From Selaginella moellendorffii (taxonomy: Eukaryota > Streptophyta > Lycopodiopsida > Selaginellales > Selaginellaceae), in the NCBI RefSeq assembly GCF_000143415.4, contig NW_003314315.1, forward strand, positions 558,001 through 622,000: DNA of 64,000 nucleotides, in the 5' to 3' direction. The notes beneath the pieces are model-generated. The model did no database searches. It was given only the letters and a program-made list of their open reading frames with translations, and was not told where the DNA came from. Positions 1 through 10,297 of the stretch are shown here, in pieces (position 1 is the stretch's first letter; the number at the start of each line of letters is the position of its first letter). Position numbers and translations under genes: made by a program.

Positions 1-757
1 CAAAAAAGTCACACGATAGCATCAGCTTGTGCAAAGCCTTCCCGTGGTATATCACTTTCGCTTCTGGATCGCCCGAGAGGGCATCCAAGAGAAGAACAAA
101 AGTGATAGAATCCGGTCTCACGCCTTCAAGCTGCATCCCTCGGAAGAGATCCAGCCCCTCTCGAACTGCGCCTGAGCGGCAAAACGCATCGATCATGGCG
201 TTCCGCGAGAACGAGTTCTTGTGTTCCATATGTTGGAACACAATAAAGGCATCACGGACAGCCCCGCATTTGCCATACATGTTGATGAGCGCAGTGCCTA
301 CCACAACATCTCGAAAGAAACGGCCTGTCAAGAAACTGGAATGGATCCAAGAGCCTGTTCTACAATCGCCCACCTGGGCACAGGAACCAAGCAAGGCAGT
401 GAAAACGAAAGAATCCCTGGGCTTCAATCCTTCTAAGAGCATCCAATGGAAGAGCTCCACCGCCTCGGTGTGAAGTAGACCACCGTGAAGATCATCCGTG
501 TATGCCGAGATTATCATCGTCCACGAGAACAAATTCTTGGAGGGCATCTTGTCAAACACTTCCCGGGCATCACTCAGGCTCCCACACTTGCAATACATGT
601 CTATGAGATGGTTGTTTAGATACCTGTCTGATGCGAGCAGCGTGTTCGTGGCCAAAGCGGCGTGGAGTTGCTTCCCAGATTCTAGGAGCCGATTGTCTCG
701 GCAGAGCCTCACCTCCTGAACATACTTCTCCACAGTATTCAACCAAGTATGGTTCAT
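1..757 (-). CDS. PPR protein (PLS class), N-terminal part, runs off the left edge
   Basis: The minus strand reads openly from an ATG at 757 to the window edge, giving 252 codons. An in-frame TAA lies eight codons upstream, so this is the first possible Met. The protein shows alternating P, L and S type pentatricopeptide repeats, with hallmarks such as GKQLHAAL, LIDMYCKCGSLSDAREVFDK, MPSKNLFSWTMIISAY and LINMYGKCGAV. Such proteins normally bind organelle RNA and act in C-to-U editing or processing in mitochondria or plastids. No E or DYW domain is visible because the C-terminus is outside the window. There is no intron in the visible part. Plus-strand open frames here are shadows. One repeat reads NSFSRNAMI where W is usual in SWNAMI, a minor change. 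The target RNA cannot be inferred. Confidence 0.9.
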   Translation of the reverse strand, partial: MNHTWLNTVEKYVQEVRLCRDNRLLESGKQLHAALATNTLLASDRYLNNHLIDMYCKCGSLSDAREVFDKMPSKNLFSWTMIISAYTDDLHGGLLHTEAVELFHWMLLEGLKPRDSFVFTALLGSCAQVGDCRTGSWIHSSFLTGRFFRDVVVGTALINMYGKCGAVRDAFIVFQHMEHKNSFSRNAMIDAFCRSGAVREGLDLFRGMQLEGVRPDSITFVLLLDALSGDPEAKVIYHGKALHKLMLSCDFF

Positions 758-1783
758 GGGCAATGAGAAAACAAAATCTTAAGTGGTGCTTGTTAAAGAT
801 TTTGGCCTAAAGCATTTCACTGTATGTTATCATTGGATGGAGCAAACCTCCCACATCATGATATGAATCGATCATCACGCTCCAAGACCTTGGGTTCCTA
901 TATGGCATCCTTCAAAAAATCATCCTGGCCTTCCGCAAATATCCATTCCTGGCATTTTTCGTAATTGGTTTGGCCAGAAAGGACTTCTGGGCTGAAGGAA
1001 TCCTTACATGTCTGGGACCAATACACTCTTGAGTTGCCATTGTTATTGTCAGATGTGATGCTCGTGTGTTGGGCCGGATGCAGCAATCCTGGTATATTTC
1101 TTTCTCTCCAGCAGCATCCATTGTAGCAAGGAAAAATTAGAGCTTAACAACCCCATTTCCACTCTTTGGCCCAGTCGCCCACGAAGTTTAGCTCTCTAGC
1201 AGGTTCGCATGTAATAGTCTAGGATGGAAGGAACGGTTTCCACAGGCTATAATTTCCGACCCAAGCACATCCCAAACACTGGAAAATAATTTTCTTGGCC
1301 TATACAATTGAGATCAAAGCCGATAATCTGGTGCCAGCAAAGATGAAGTCACTAGTAGCATGAATACTTCATAACAAAAGCAATGGACGAAAAAGGAGAA
1401 GAACAAAAGCAGGATTGAAGACAACTCACCGGCTTGGTAGTACTTCTTGAGGCTGAGGGTGTTCCTCAGTCTTGGGAGCTGACTTTAATTTTATTCAAGG
1501 CAGCCATGTAAGAAGAGGGAGGGATCATCAGGTTGTTGGTGTAGTGTTGCAAGGGAACGCACACTCCAGATCACATAGAAATCAATCTTTGACTGGAATG
1601 CAAGAGAAAGTCTGCCCTAAAAATCTTTGAAGCAAACTTTTTGCTTAAAAGAAAAGTTTAAGAGGATAAAATCACAGCCAGAAATATTTCTAAAATATAT
1701 TAGGAATATCCATTACACCTTACAGTATAAAATTTTATTTATGAAAACTTGGGATGTTAATTACAACCTTTAAAAAATATTAA
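758..1783. other. Intergenic stretch, no supported gene
   Basis: About 1 kb upstream of the PPR gene. It holds only short minus-strand open frames (898-1121) without recognisable motifs. A possible minus-strand exon near 1430-1490 ends in a good GT donor, but I could not link it to other coding exons. The right-hand 200 bases turn AT-rich toward the lectin pseudogene. Confidence 0.5.
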
Positions 1784-2629
1784 CTACCCACATAAATAAC
1801 TACTTTGTAATATCCACCAAATAGTATTAGGATAATGTGCTAAAAAAATTACTATATTACAATTATCTTGAATAGTTAAGTATGAAGAAATTATGCATTT
1901 AGGTGAATTAGAACAGTATTTATTAGCTGCCCATAATACTTTTTTATTGTTATACAAAACAAGATTACCATCATTTTGAAGTTTTAATACACAAATATTA
2001 ATATAATCATTAGAGATTTTTGTTTCCCATATTTTTTTATTTTGTAAGAAAAGAACAACTTGACAATTTGATGTCACCATCAATATAACTTTACCATTTG
2101 GAGAAATCAAATATTCATTTTGATATAGTTTTTGTGGATTATATAATGTATGTTGCACAAGAAAACATATAGAAATGGAAGTTTCACTATAATTATTTTT
2201 TAAGTTATTAAAAAATAACCACTCTTGAACTAATTTATATTGTAAAAAGTATCCTGGATTTTCACTTTCGAAATAATCAGGACAACTAACTTGTAACTTA
2301 TTAATATTAGTATAAAAGAGTCTTTGGAATCCAGCTATCAAAGTACTACCTCTAAGAGTTTCTTAATTTGAGCATTCATACTTTGCTTTAAATCTTAAAT
2401 TTATAATTCCTACTGAAGTATTAATTAATTCACCATCTGCATAATTTGCAGGATATAGATCTCTATCATCTAATTTGGATATTAATTTTCTAAAAACTGT
2501 AGCTATTTTTGCTATATCTTGGGGATTTAAATATCCAAGTCTTCCAAACTTTGGTCTATAAACTGGTGCTATAATACATGTAGGAAAAAAATATAGTATA
2601 ATATAAATAAATTTTATTACTGCTACCAT
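1784..2629 (-). pseudogene. Bulb-type (B_lectin) secreted lectin gene with one in-frame stop
   Basis: From an ATG at 2629 the frame runs to a TAA at 2365-2363. It then continues in exactly the same frame to 1784 with no further stop, for about 281 codons in all. The first part starts with a hydrophobic signal-like segment (MVAVIKFIYIILYFF). The second part carries bulb-lectin repeats: YLISPNGKVILM, LQNDGNLVLY and a degraded third repeat. These align with the intact paralogue at 8029-8985, which shares the order SPNG, DGNLVL and a Cys after the ASN/AAN-x-Y block. The gene is intronless and far more AT-rich than the neighbouring genes. Either a recent nonsense mutation has disabled it, or two shorter proteins are made. 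The missing Q-x-D-x-N-x-V-x-Y residues in repeats 1 and 3 suggest weak or no mannose binding. Confidence 0.65.
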
Positions 2630-2767
2630 CGTGAAAATTGATTTTATTTGTACTTCCTTTAAAAGAGAAGGTGATATTTTAATATTTATAGTTTGTTTTA
2701 CATATATAATTATTAAATGACAAGTAAGAATTAAAGAAGGTTTATTTTGACTCTAGCTATGTTGACC

Positions 2768-2787
2768 AGAGAGAGAGAGAGAGAGAG
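2768..2787. repeat. (GA)n microsatellite
   Basis: Ten GA units in an otherwise AT-rich stretch (2630-3689). That stretch has no recognisable gene; its short open frames show no family signature. Confidence 0.85.
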
Positions 2788-3689
2788 TTAGTAAGTTAGT
2801 GAAGAACAAATTAAGAAAATTATGAAGACAGTATTAGTTCATTTGAAGATCTTTCTTATGAATATTTGCAAATTTGGTTCTAAGTGTAGGAAGTATGACT
2901 ATTACAACTGAATTGAAAAGCAGCCAATAAAGATCTGCGTAGCATGTTATAGGTTTACCAGTCATGGTTGAATATAGACTATAGTGGAGCACACATTGTT
3001 TAGTCTATGATAGTTGTGGCATTCTCCAATGAAAAACGTGAAGCCCATCAAGCAAATATGCTTGTATTGATGCTGTAGAAAAGCTCCATTTCAAGAGCTT
3101 CATGGTGGCTCTACAATCCTCTTTTTGTGAGCACTTACCAAGGGCCTCTGGAAGCAAATCATGGGCCTATGCACAAAAGCTAGCATTAAACACTGAGGAT
3201 TATAGAACAACCCTCAGGATTATAATTAGACACCTTCAGCATCTGATTCTGTGTACCACATTCAGACGGCATATAGTGCAAGCTTGCCACTTTTCCAGAA
3301 AGACAAGAGCTTCCACCACTCTTTAGATCCCTTTTAACTTCTCACAAAATTTCCAGCAATGAGTGTGAAACTGTGACACCACAGCAGAGGTGACCACCAC
3401 ATCGATCATCACAAGCCAAAAACAAAATGTGGCACACCCTGCCACTAAGCAGACACTATAGTAAACTCGGCTGGAAAACATCGTGTCTGGTGGCAACTCG
3501 TCATCGCGGGTGGTTTGGATTTTATTGTGATCGGTGCCATGCAGTAGCATCCAGGACATAGGCCAAGTAATTTTGGCACCCAGATATAAGAAGGATGATT
3601 TACTAATTTTGCAGAATAAATGGCTTAATTTTTTAAAATAAACGATTAAAAATAAACTTAAAAAGACGCTAACAGCTCATCAATTTTCA

Positions 3690-4400
3690 TCATATATATA
3701 AACAAAGAAACAAGTTTGGGTAAGGCATTCTTCCAAAAATTCTCCTCACTTCGTCCGCTTGCAAAGCCATCAAACATAGCTCAACACTCGCGTATGCCCA
3801 TTCATGGCATAAGCAGCCGCCATGGCCGTCAAAGACAAGCATCTGGAACCCGATCACACAGCGTCTTTTCGTTCTCGACTCTAGCAAGTCGATCATACCT
3901 GTTAGTATGTTCTCAAAAATCCTGTAAGCTTCAAGGATATGCCCGGACTGGCACGTCCAGTCCAAGTAGTATGGCCAAACCGAGCAAGGCACCTATGGTG
4001 GCACTTTCTCGAGCAAAGCCTCAGCCTGTGTGAGAATACCCCACTGCGGGCATAGCTCGTCAAGATTATCCTCGAGCGAGGACATGGCGTCGAACTCGAT
4101 GTGCGCTTGTTCCAAACAGCCATTCTGTGCATACACCGTGACCATGTTGTTCCACGAGAAGACGTTTGAAAGCTGCTGGACGCTATCAAACACCGTAGCG
4201 GCTTCCTTCGCAGCTCCAAACATCTCAACCAAGAAGCGTCCCCTCAGATTGCCGCATGGAGCTGAAGAACGGCGTAGGCTGCAAACTTGCTTCTTCAGTC
4301 TTCTAGCTCCGCGCTGCTTATTCAGTTCGATACCACCCTGTGCTGCTACTAAAACTAGCTCCCGGTCCGATCGATGAGAAACTTGGTGCCTGTCGGTCAC
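3690..4400 (-). pseudogene. Degenerate PPR gene remnant
   Basis: The minus strand between about 4250 and 3765 shows PPR fragments in different frames. One frame gives EAATVFDSV, NVFSWNNMVTVYAQNG and CLEQAHIEFDAM. A second gives GHILEAYRIFENI, and a third gives AAAYAMNGHT. Frameshifts separate the pieces. There is no usable full-length frame, so this is a decayed PLS-type PPR gene, possibly derived from a relative of the one at the left edge. It abuts the uL5m gene. Confidence 0.6.
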
Positions 4401-4411
4401 CCTCCAAAGAT

Positions 4412-5428
4412 CTACTTCTTCTTCTTGGCGGGCTGCTTGGCACCACCCTTTCCTTTCTTCCCAGCAGCGGCCTTCTTCCCAGCTCCAGCACCGGCGACCA
4501 TGCGCACGCCTTTCCTTCCTTTCACTTGCTTTGGTTTGGCTCGCTTCGTCTGCCCCAGATATGGGAGTCCCATGAGCATCAGCAGCCGCTTTGCCTCTAG
4601 CCTCGACTCGGCTCCAGTCACCAGAGCTATCTTAAGCCCCCTGTTCTGATGAATGTGCTCAAATCTATTCGCCGAGAGCGAGCTGAAGTCCTTGGTTCCG
4701 AGATCATACCGGTCTTTGTGGAAAGCGTAGAAGGCGCTCTTTTGCGGACCCCGGGTCTTTGGAACAACGAGCTCCAAAAGCCTGTCCATGAAAGGATACA
4801 TCAACTGCATCAACAAAACCGAGACCTCGTGAGAGAAAGAACTACTAAACGATGCTCGCATACCTCTCCTCTCAACGTTACTTTGCAGCCAACCGGATCT
4901 CCAACCCTGTAGGCCGATCCCGAGACGGGCTTTGACGCTTTCGTGATCGTGGGGCGCTGCCCGGTTAGAATGTACATGTCCCTCACGGTGGTCTCCAGCA
5001 CCACCGCATCAGTCCGATCGAGCCGGAAGTTACAGTAGACAACGATCTTCTCGATGATAGGAACCTACATTCCCGGGAATTCACGCGAGAAAACCATGGG
5101 AAAATCTTGCAATGAAAGAAAGAAAAGAGAAACAAACCTTGCCGATAGAAGAGTATCCAAACTCATCCACAAGCGCCGGCACCACTCTCTCGCGATAGAG
5201 CTGCTTGGACTTGAAAATCCTCTGGCCTGGAGCGTCGACGCCGGCGCCAGCGATGAGGCCGCGATCCTTGGCATCCGCCGCCGCCACTGAGGCCATATGG
5301 CTGGCGGCCTCAGCGTCCACCCTGAATGTCACCGATCCCGAGTGCCGGACGAGGAGCAACCTCGCCGCCATTGCGGCGCCAGCGGCAGCGCCCTGGCGGC
5401 GGCATCCCCACAGCACAGCGGCCGCCAT
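4412..5428 (-). CDS. RPL5: Ribosomal protein uL5 (bacterial type), probably mitochondrial, nucleus-encoded
   Basis: Three phase-0 exons (5428-5138, 5064-4864, 4804-4412) with GT-AG introns of 73 and 59 nt give 294 aa. Residues 1-70 are Ala/Arg-rich and look like an organelle presequence. The uL5 core then shows ALVDEFGYSSIGKVP, ITGQRPTITKASKPVSG, GCKVTLRGELMYPFMDRLL and a C-terminal NRGLKIALVTGAESR-type segment. The second 3' splice site was chosen at CAG/4804 because it restores the RGE-LMYPFMDRL family junction. uL5 binds 5S rRNA and helix 84 in the large subunit. In many plants rpl5 is mitochondrial, so this looks like a gene transferred to the nucleus. The last ~45 residues are a Lys/Ala/Gly tail (ends KKKK) that bacterial uL5 lacks. 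A plastid role is less likely but possible. Confidence 0.85.
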
Positions 5429-5471
5429 GGACGATCGATCGATATCGATCAAAACCCTTCTTCCCACATTC

Positions 5472-5480
5472 TAGGGTTTA
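5472..5480 (-). promoter_or_regulatory. Telo-box (AAACCCTA type)
   Basis: TAAACCCTA on the minus strand lies about 44 nt upstream of the uL5m start codon. Telo-boxes are common in plant promoters of ribosomal-protein and other growth-related genes. Confidence 0.45.
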
Positions 5481-7950
5481 TGCATTTGGACCAAAGAGCT
5501 AGGCAATGTGTTGCTTGCGATCGATCGGCAGCGGGAATCCTCCTTCTTGCGCTTGTCTCTTCCGAAATATCGATGCTTGAGGCACTTTTCGTGCGTGTTC
5601 TCGCAGATCGCCACCGCGCGGCGGAGCATTCACTGGGTAGGAGCCATCGCTCGAGCGTAGAAATCTCTCTCCGCTTAAACCCTAAGCCTCGGTAGCCATC
5701 GGTTAGATCCATAACTCTTTCTTTCCCTGTTTCTTCGGTCGATTGCGCAGGCATTGCAAAGATCTTTAAAGCTAGAACGATAACTACATTGCTTGCTCAA
5801 CTAGACAATCTCGGCTCCGGATAGAGGTATCATCATACCTTGGAAATTTTCAGGTCCTGAGCGTGCAAGTGGATTCGGGAATAGGAGCAAACAGAAGCCT
5901 TCGATTCCATCGGACTCAATCTACTGTTGACAAGGTAGATCCATACTCCTTTACAAACTAGTTGAATTTCTCCTCCATTTCCATCCTCTTCTCTTCATTT
6001 TTTTCCATCTGCTGGATGATGCTCATTCCTAGATCAAGGCATGCTTGGACCAGTGTCCGATCTCTGCCACTCTCGCATCTGGTGGCCGAGCTCCACGAGC
6101 ACACTAAACAGCCAAGAACTCTTTGCAAGCGCTAGCGGATTCTCCTTCAGCGGTTTTGTAATGGGCGCCTGGGAGGGTACAAGGATGTGGCATGGTGACA
6201 ACGATGGCATTATAATAGCCCGAGCGATGCACACTCCGTGCGTGGCTCACACCTTCGAACGCTTGCGTGCTGTTTTCCATAGCGTGAATGACGACGTGGA
6301 GATAATGTTTGGAATTTTGGCACTGGAAGCCAGCGGCATTCGGTCGAAGATCCTCTGGAGTTGATTGTTGCGTGAAAACGAGACGAGCATCGTGTTCCAA
6401 GCGACGAGATCCATCCCGGGCAGGCATAAAACTTAGTGTTCGTTCAGCAGAGTTGATATGCCACGTTGGAGATTTGGAGATGAGTGCTTGGATGATGCCG
6501 CTTGAGATCAATGCAAAGTATGGAATCCACTCTATAGCATTGCGCTGCTCCACTCTCACCCCATTTCCCCTTGAAAATAGCGACTTCCAAAGAAAAAAAA
6601 AGCGATTCATTTCTAGCTTCCCGATTTCCTATACTCCGATTCTAGTGTGTCGACACCGATAACAAGGGATCGGACAGCTCTGGCGCCTAGCTTCCCATCA
6701 AAACGATTGCTAACGAAACATTTTTGTTGGATGGTGCTTGTGCAAGTGGAAAGGAGTTCAATGGAGCGCGTTGGGAGACAGGACTTCCAAAGGCGATGGG
6801 AATGAGCTATCACCTTATGGCGAGGACAAAATACAAGGTCATGGCTTGGAGTTTGCTGCCCCCAATGGTATTCATTTTTCGCCAAGATGGATCTCCTGAC
6901 TGGCTCCTACTGCTCTTCCTGGTGAGTATTTACCTGTAAGCTTTGTTTTCACAAATTTATTTGCGTAAACAACAATATCTACTCTAACAACGTCGGCAAT
7001 AAGAAAAGGTTTGGAGGAAAACAGTGATAGATATTTCCAGAATCGCTTGTTGGTTTTGTTGTTTTTCCCAAGTTGTGAGTTTCCGGAATTGATGTCGAGA
7101 AATGCTAGACCTTGTGCCATTCTTCTGCCAGAGACCTATGATCAAAAGTTGCAAGCTTTAAGAGCTAGAGAAGAAGAGATTTTACTATCTCCCTGTTCAA
7201 GCTCTTGCCAGAGTCCTATGGTGCTCCTCATATCCCCATTCTCCGGCCTAGTGGTAAGTTTTTCTTCCAATGCTAATGCCAAAGATGAGATTTTTCTTGC
7301 TTAGATCTTCATGAGATTGTGTTGTTGCTACTCATTTATTTGTTTTTGGCTTATTGGAACTAGACACCATTTTTCCTTCTGAGCTGGATGCTGGCATCCT
7401 TGTAATGCTCCTCGCTGATCCCAGTCCTTGCTGATCCTGGAAGTTGATCATGTAAACCCAGCCATGCTGCTTGTTGTATCTCTGTGCCATGGCACTCATA
7501 CCATCATCATTCTCCATTGCAGGCATAAATGTTAACTTTTCAAAGTATAGTGGAACTTGGATCTCGAGCTCATTGAGCAGTGCAAGCCCATCCTTTTGAT
7601 ACTTTCATTCGATGGCATTTGTATGCTATTAATAGGCTCATATAATGTGGTAAGTTGGAATTTCATATGATGTGGCAAATGAATTTTTTTTGGTGTTGAG
7701 AATTTCTATATTAGGCATAAAAAATGCATGCAAACATAATTTTGGTGTTCTGTTTAAAGTGTTTTAACACTATTCATAAAACACACATTTTTTAAAAAAG
7801 AAGATTGAACCCAGGACCTTTATATATTCTTTGATAATATTTTAATGTTTTTTTTGTTTTTATTTTCATGCATAGCAAACATTGTATGGCTTAATCACCA
7901 CAGCTGTTGTCAACAAGTTACAAAGTAAATAAAGACAAAGCACAAAATGA
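5481..7950. other. 2.5-kb stretch with no supported gene
   Basis: Open frames on both strands reach 168 aa (minus, 6610-6104), but none shows a family motif and none can be joined into a convincing spliced gene. A small internal similarity (CCAGAGACCTATG near 7128 and CCAGAGTCCTATG near 7207) and plausible splice donors near 6921 hint at a transcribed non-coding or decayed locus. From 7620 the sequence becomes AT-rich. Confidence 0.4.
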
Positions 7951-7960
7951 ATTATACTAC

Positions 7961-7967
7961 TATAAAA
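7961..7967 (+). promoter_or_regulatory. Candidate TATA box of the intact lectin gene
   Basis: TATAAAA lies 62 nt before the ATG at 8029, a plausible spacing for a short 5' UTR. The assignment rests on position and match only. Confidence 0.4.
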
Positions 7968-8028
7968 TTAACCACGCGCTTTAGTTTTTATACCTTGTAA
8001 GGAGCTAGCTTTGTTCAGATTCTTAGAC

Positions 8029-8985
8029 ATGATCGGTAGGCTCTTCCTCATTTTGTTTCTGTTTTCCAACCACAATCCTATTGGAGCGGATCCCGAGTTT
8101 CTAGCGAGACAACATCCATGGAGGTTTGAATCTGGAGATTTTCATGTGATCTCTATGGCAATTCTGAAGCGCATCCGGTCGCTCTCAATGGAGAAGCATT
8201 ACACCTATGGAAGAAGTTTCACTTCCACATTCATGGCTACATCAGAGTTCAAGGTGAGTGTCAGGCTGTGGCTGTTTAGTGTGCAGAGGAACGATGGAAT
8301 GTGCTATGTCACACCAGATCATTTACATGTAATAGACTCCCAGGCCCTAGTGAATGCGTTCTTGGGTCTCTACAATTCTGTGGCTTCAAAGGAGATTGAG
8401 AGCATGGGTTATGGCCGAATTCTCTGCGTGTGGAAGATTTTTGCCATTGACTATGTATCTTGGTATGGAAAGCCAGAGTATGGATTAACAGAGCAAGAAA
8501 ATCAAGATGAGCCAGCGTTTGATCATTCTCGTGATTTTAACCGCACCCTCTTTGACATTACCACCGATCCCGACTGGGAGAACTGTTGGCCTTTTCGATC
8601 CAACATGATCGGAGGAGCTGAAGCTGCTTTGGGCTCATACATTGTCAGGGTTGGCACGCTGGTATCTCCCAATGGTAGATACAAGGTAATCATGCAGCAA
8701 GATTGTAACTTTGTTCTCTATGAAGCATATCTAGAAAACGTGAATGCGGTGGTGTGGGAAAGCGATACTTTTAGGAAGGCTAAGGGTTGCTACATCAACC
8801 TCCAAATGGATGGAAATCTAGTGCTTGTTGATTCTTCTGGAAAACAGGTTTTATTTGCCTCTAATAGATATTGCCCAAACCAGCCAAATTGTGTGGTTAC
8901 TGCTGGCCTCTCTGTCACAGATAATGGCTACATTGTCATCTGGCAGACTGACACTCAAACTGAGTTATGGCGAGAACCCAAGTAG
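8029..8985 (+). CDS. Secreted bulb-type lectin-domain protein
   Basis: Intronless, 318 aa from the ATG at 8029 (an upstream in-frame TTG is not a credible plant start). It begins MIGRLFLILFLFSN, a signal peptide likely cut near GADPEF. Residues ~25-195 form an N-terminal region I do not recognise, rich in Trp and Tyr. Residues ~200-318 form a B_lectin domain of three beta-prism repeats. Site 1 is QQDCNFVLY at 223-231, a complete Q-x-D-x-N-x-V-x-Y mannose-binding motif. Site 2 is QMDGNLVLV, where the Tyr is lost. Site 3 (TDNGYIVIW) is degenerate. The Cys pair around the second repeat matches monocot mannose-binding lectins. A secreted carbohydrate-binding or defence role is inferred. A damaged paralogue lies 5.4 kb away on the other strand. 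No kinase or PAN domain follows. Confidence 0.8.
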   Translation: MIGRLFLILFLFSNHNPIGADPEFLARQHPWRFESGDFHVISMAILKRIRSLSMEKHYTYGRSFTSTFMATSEFKVSVRLWLFSVQRNDGMCYVTPDHLHVIDSQALVNAFLGLYNSVASKEIESMGYGRILCVWKIFAIDYVSWYGKPEYGLTEQENQDEPAFDHSRDFNRTLFDITTDPDWENCWPFRSNMIGGAEAALGSYIVRVGTLVSPNGRYKVIMQQDCNFVLYEAYLENVNAVVWESDTFRKAKGCYINLQMDGNLVLVDSSGKQVLFASNRYCPNQPNCVVTAGLSVTDNGYIVIWQTDTQTELWREPK

Positions 8986-10297
8986 TGGTCGATCTAAAAT
9001 ATGTTGCATTCACTCAGAGTATCTAGAAGAATTCTTGGGCATGATCTTGTCAAAACTTCTGGTGAAAGATGTGATTCGAGGAAGAGCCAGATAGGATTTA
9101 GCTGTTGGCATAGAAGAGGAACATAAGGGACTGGAGACCATCGACGCAAGTGCGCCAGCGCCAGAGCCAAAAGCTCTTCCTTCTTTCAGTTCTTAACATG
9201 GGGTCACACAGGACCCAAATAAATAGAATGCAATTGCATTGCATCTTGGGTGGTGGGAGGTTGGTACAATTGTGTTATTTAAACCTGGTAAGATAACAAC
9301 ATATATTAAAAATATTTGAAGTAAATGAATAGTTATTGTTACTATTACTAATAAAAGGAATAAAATTGGTATTGTGTATCATAATAAAATATTATATGAC
9401 CTAAGTATTTTACTAACATTCAATAATTTAATATATTTGTGAATCTTAATTAACGTAAAATAATGAATTTTTTAAAGAGGTTAATTTTTTACATAAAATA
9501 AGAATAATTTGCTACACCTTGCATGTAACAATGTTTGGTTTGCTTAATAATAGTGTTATTCCTACTTATTAATCCAATTGATCAAATAAAAGTTTATAAT
9601 TATAAGCATGTTTATAATTTATAAACACAAAATTAATATTATTGCATAATTAAATGGTAGAATAAAAAGAAATATACTAAAAAGTGTTTAAGCAAGTTTA
9701 TAAATTATAAATACAAGATTAATTTAAATGAATAATAACCGCCAGATGGTAAAATATCCTAGAATATTCAAGTATATTTTAAGTATATCTACTACCATCA
9801 GGTTTGCTTAAGCAAATCAAAAAATGATAAATTTACTTATTTTATTTAGTTGACAATTAATTTATAGGTTTATATAGCTTTTGAATTAGTTTGCATTATA
9901 TTAGAATATTCTATTATAGTTTAACTTGATAATAATATTGATCACCACAACAATGTTTTACATTTTTAAAAGATATTATGCATGATAGTTTTTTTGAAGT
10001 GATACAATGGTATGGTGTGTTTTTCTATCTGGAAGATTAGTTGTAAAGAGAACAAGCTTTTGCTTCAGGTGAAAATCCTGAACTCCACACGACTGGCTAC
10101 ACGGAGAAGTCCCATCATCTGAATTGTCACAGGGGACGAATATAATGGAGAGCCTATGATGTCTCCCTAGCATTATGACATTACAATGGAAGAACCCTTC
10201 TTTTTGTGCTTCACGTGGGTTCTCGGGAGGATCGAGTACAGCGTCTCGATCGCTGGGGCTTCCCATTCGGATCGGCGGTAAGGCTAGGGTCTCTGAG
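8986..10297. other. AT-rich intergenic region
   Basis: About 1.3 kb, very AT-rich between 9290 and 9970, with many short TAAT/ATTA palindromic words. No coding sequence is recognisable. The last 120 bases, just before the PRPP synthetase start, may be leader: an in-frame ATG at 10175 would extend that protein by 41 residues. Confidence 0.5.

Noticed and set aside
1420-1500. Possible minus-strand exon resembling the LRLRN-xx-xxKKYY part of Fcf2-type nucleolar proteins
   Set aside because: Only one short exon could be read; no partner exon with the conserved downstream block was found.
2768-2787. Short regular repeat considered as a CRISPR-like array
   Set aside because: A simple (GA)n microsatellite without spacers, in a plant genome.
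6104-6610. 168-aa minus-strand frame with a faint ARLVF string
   Set aside because: A single PPR-like string is not enough; the spacing and the W-N-x-M-I segments of PPR repeats are missing.
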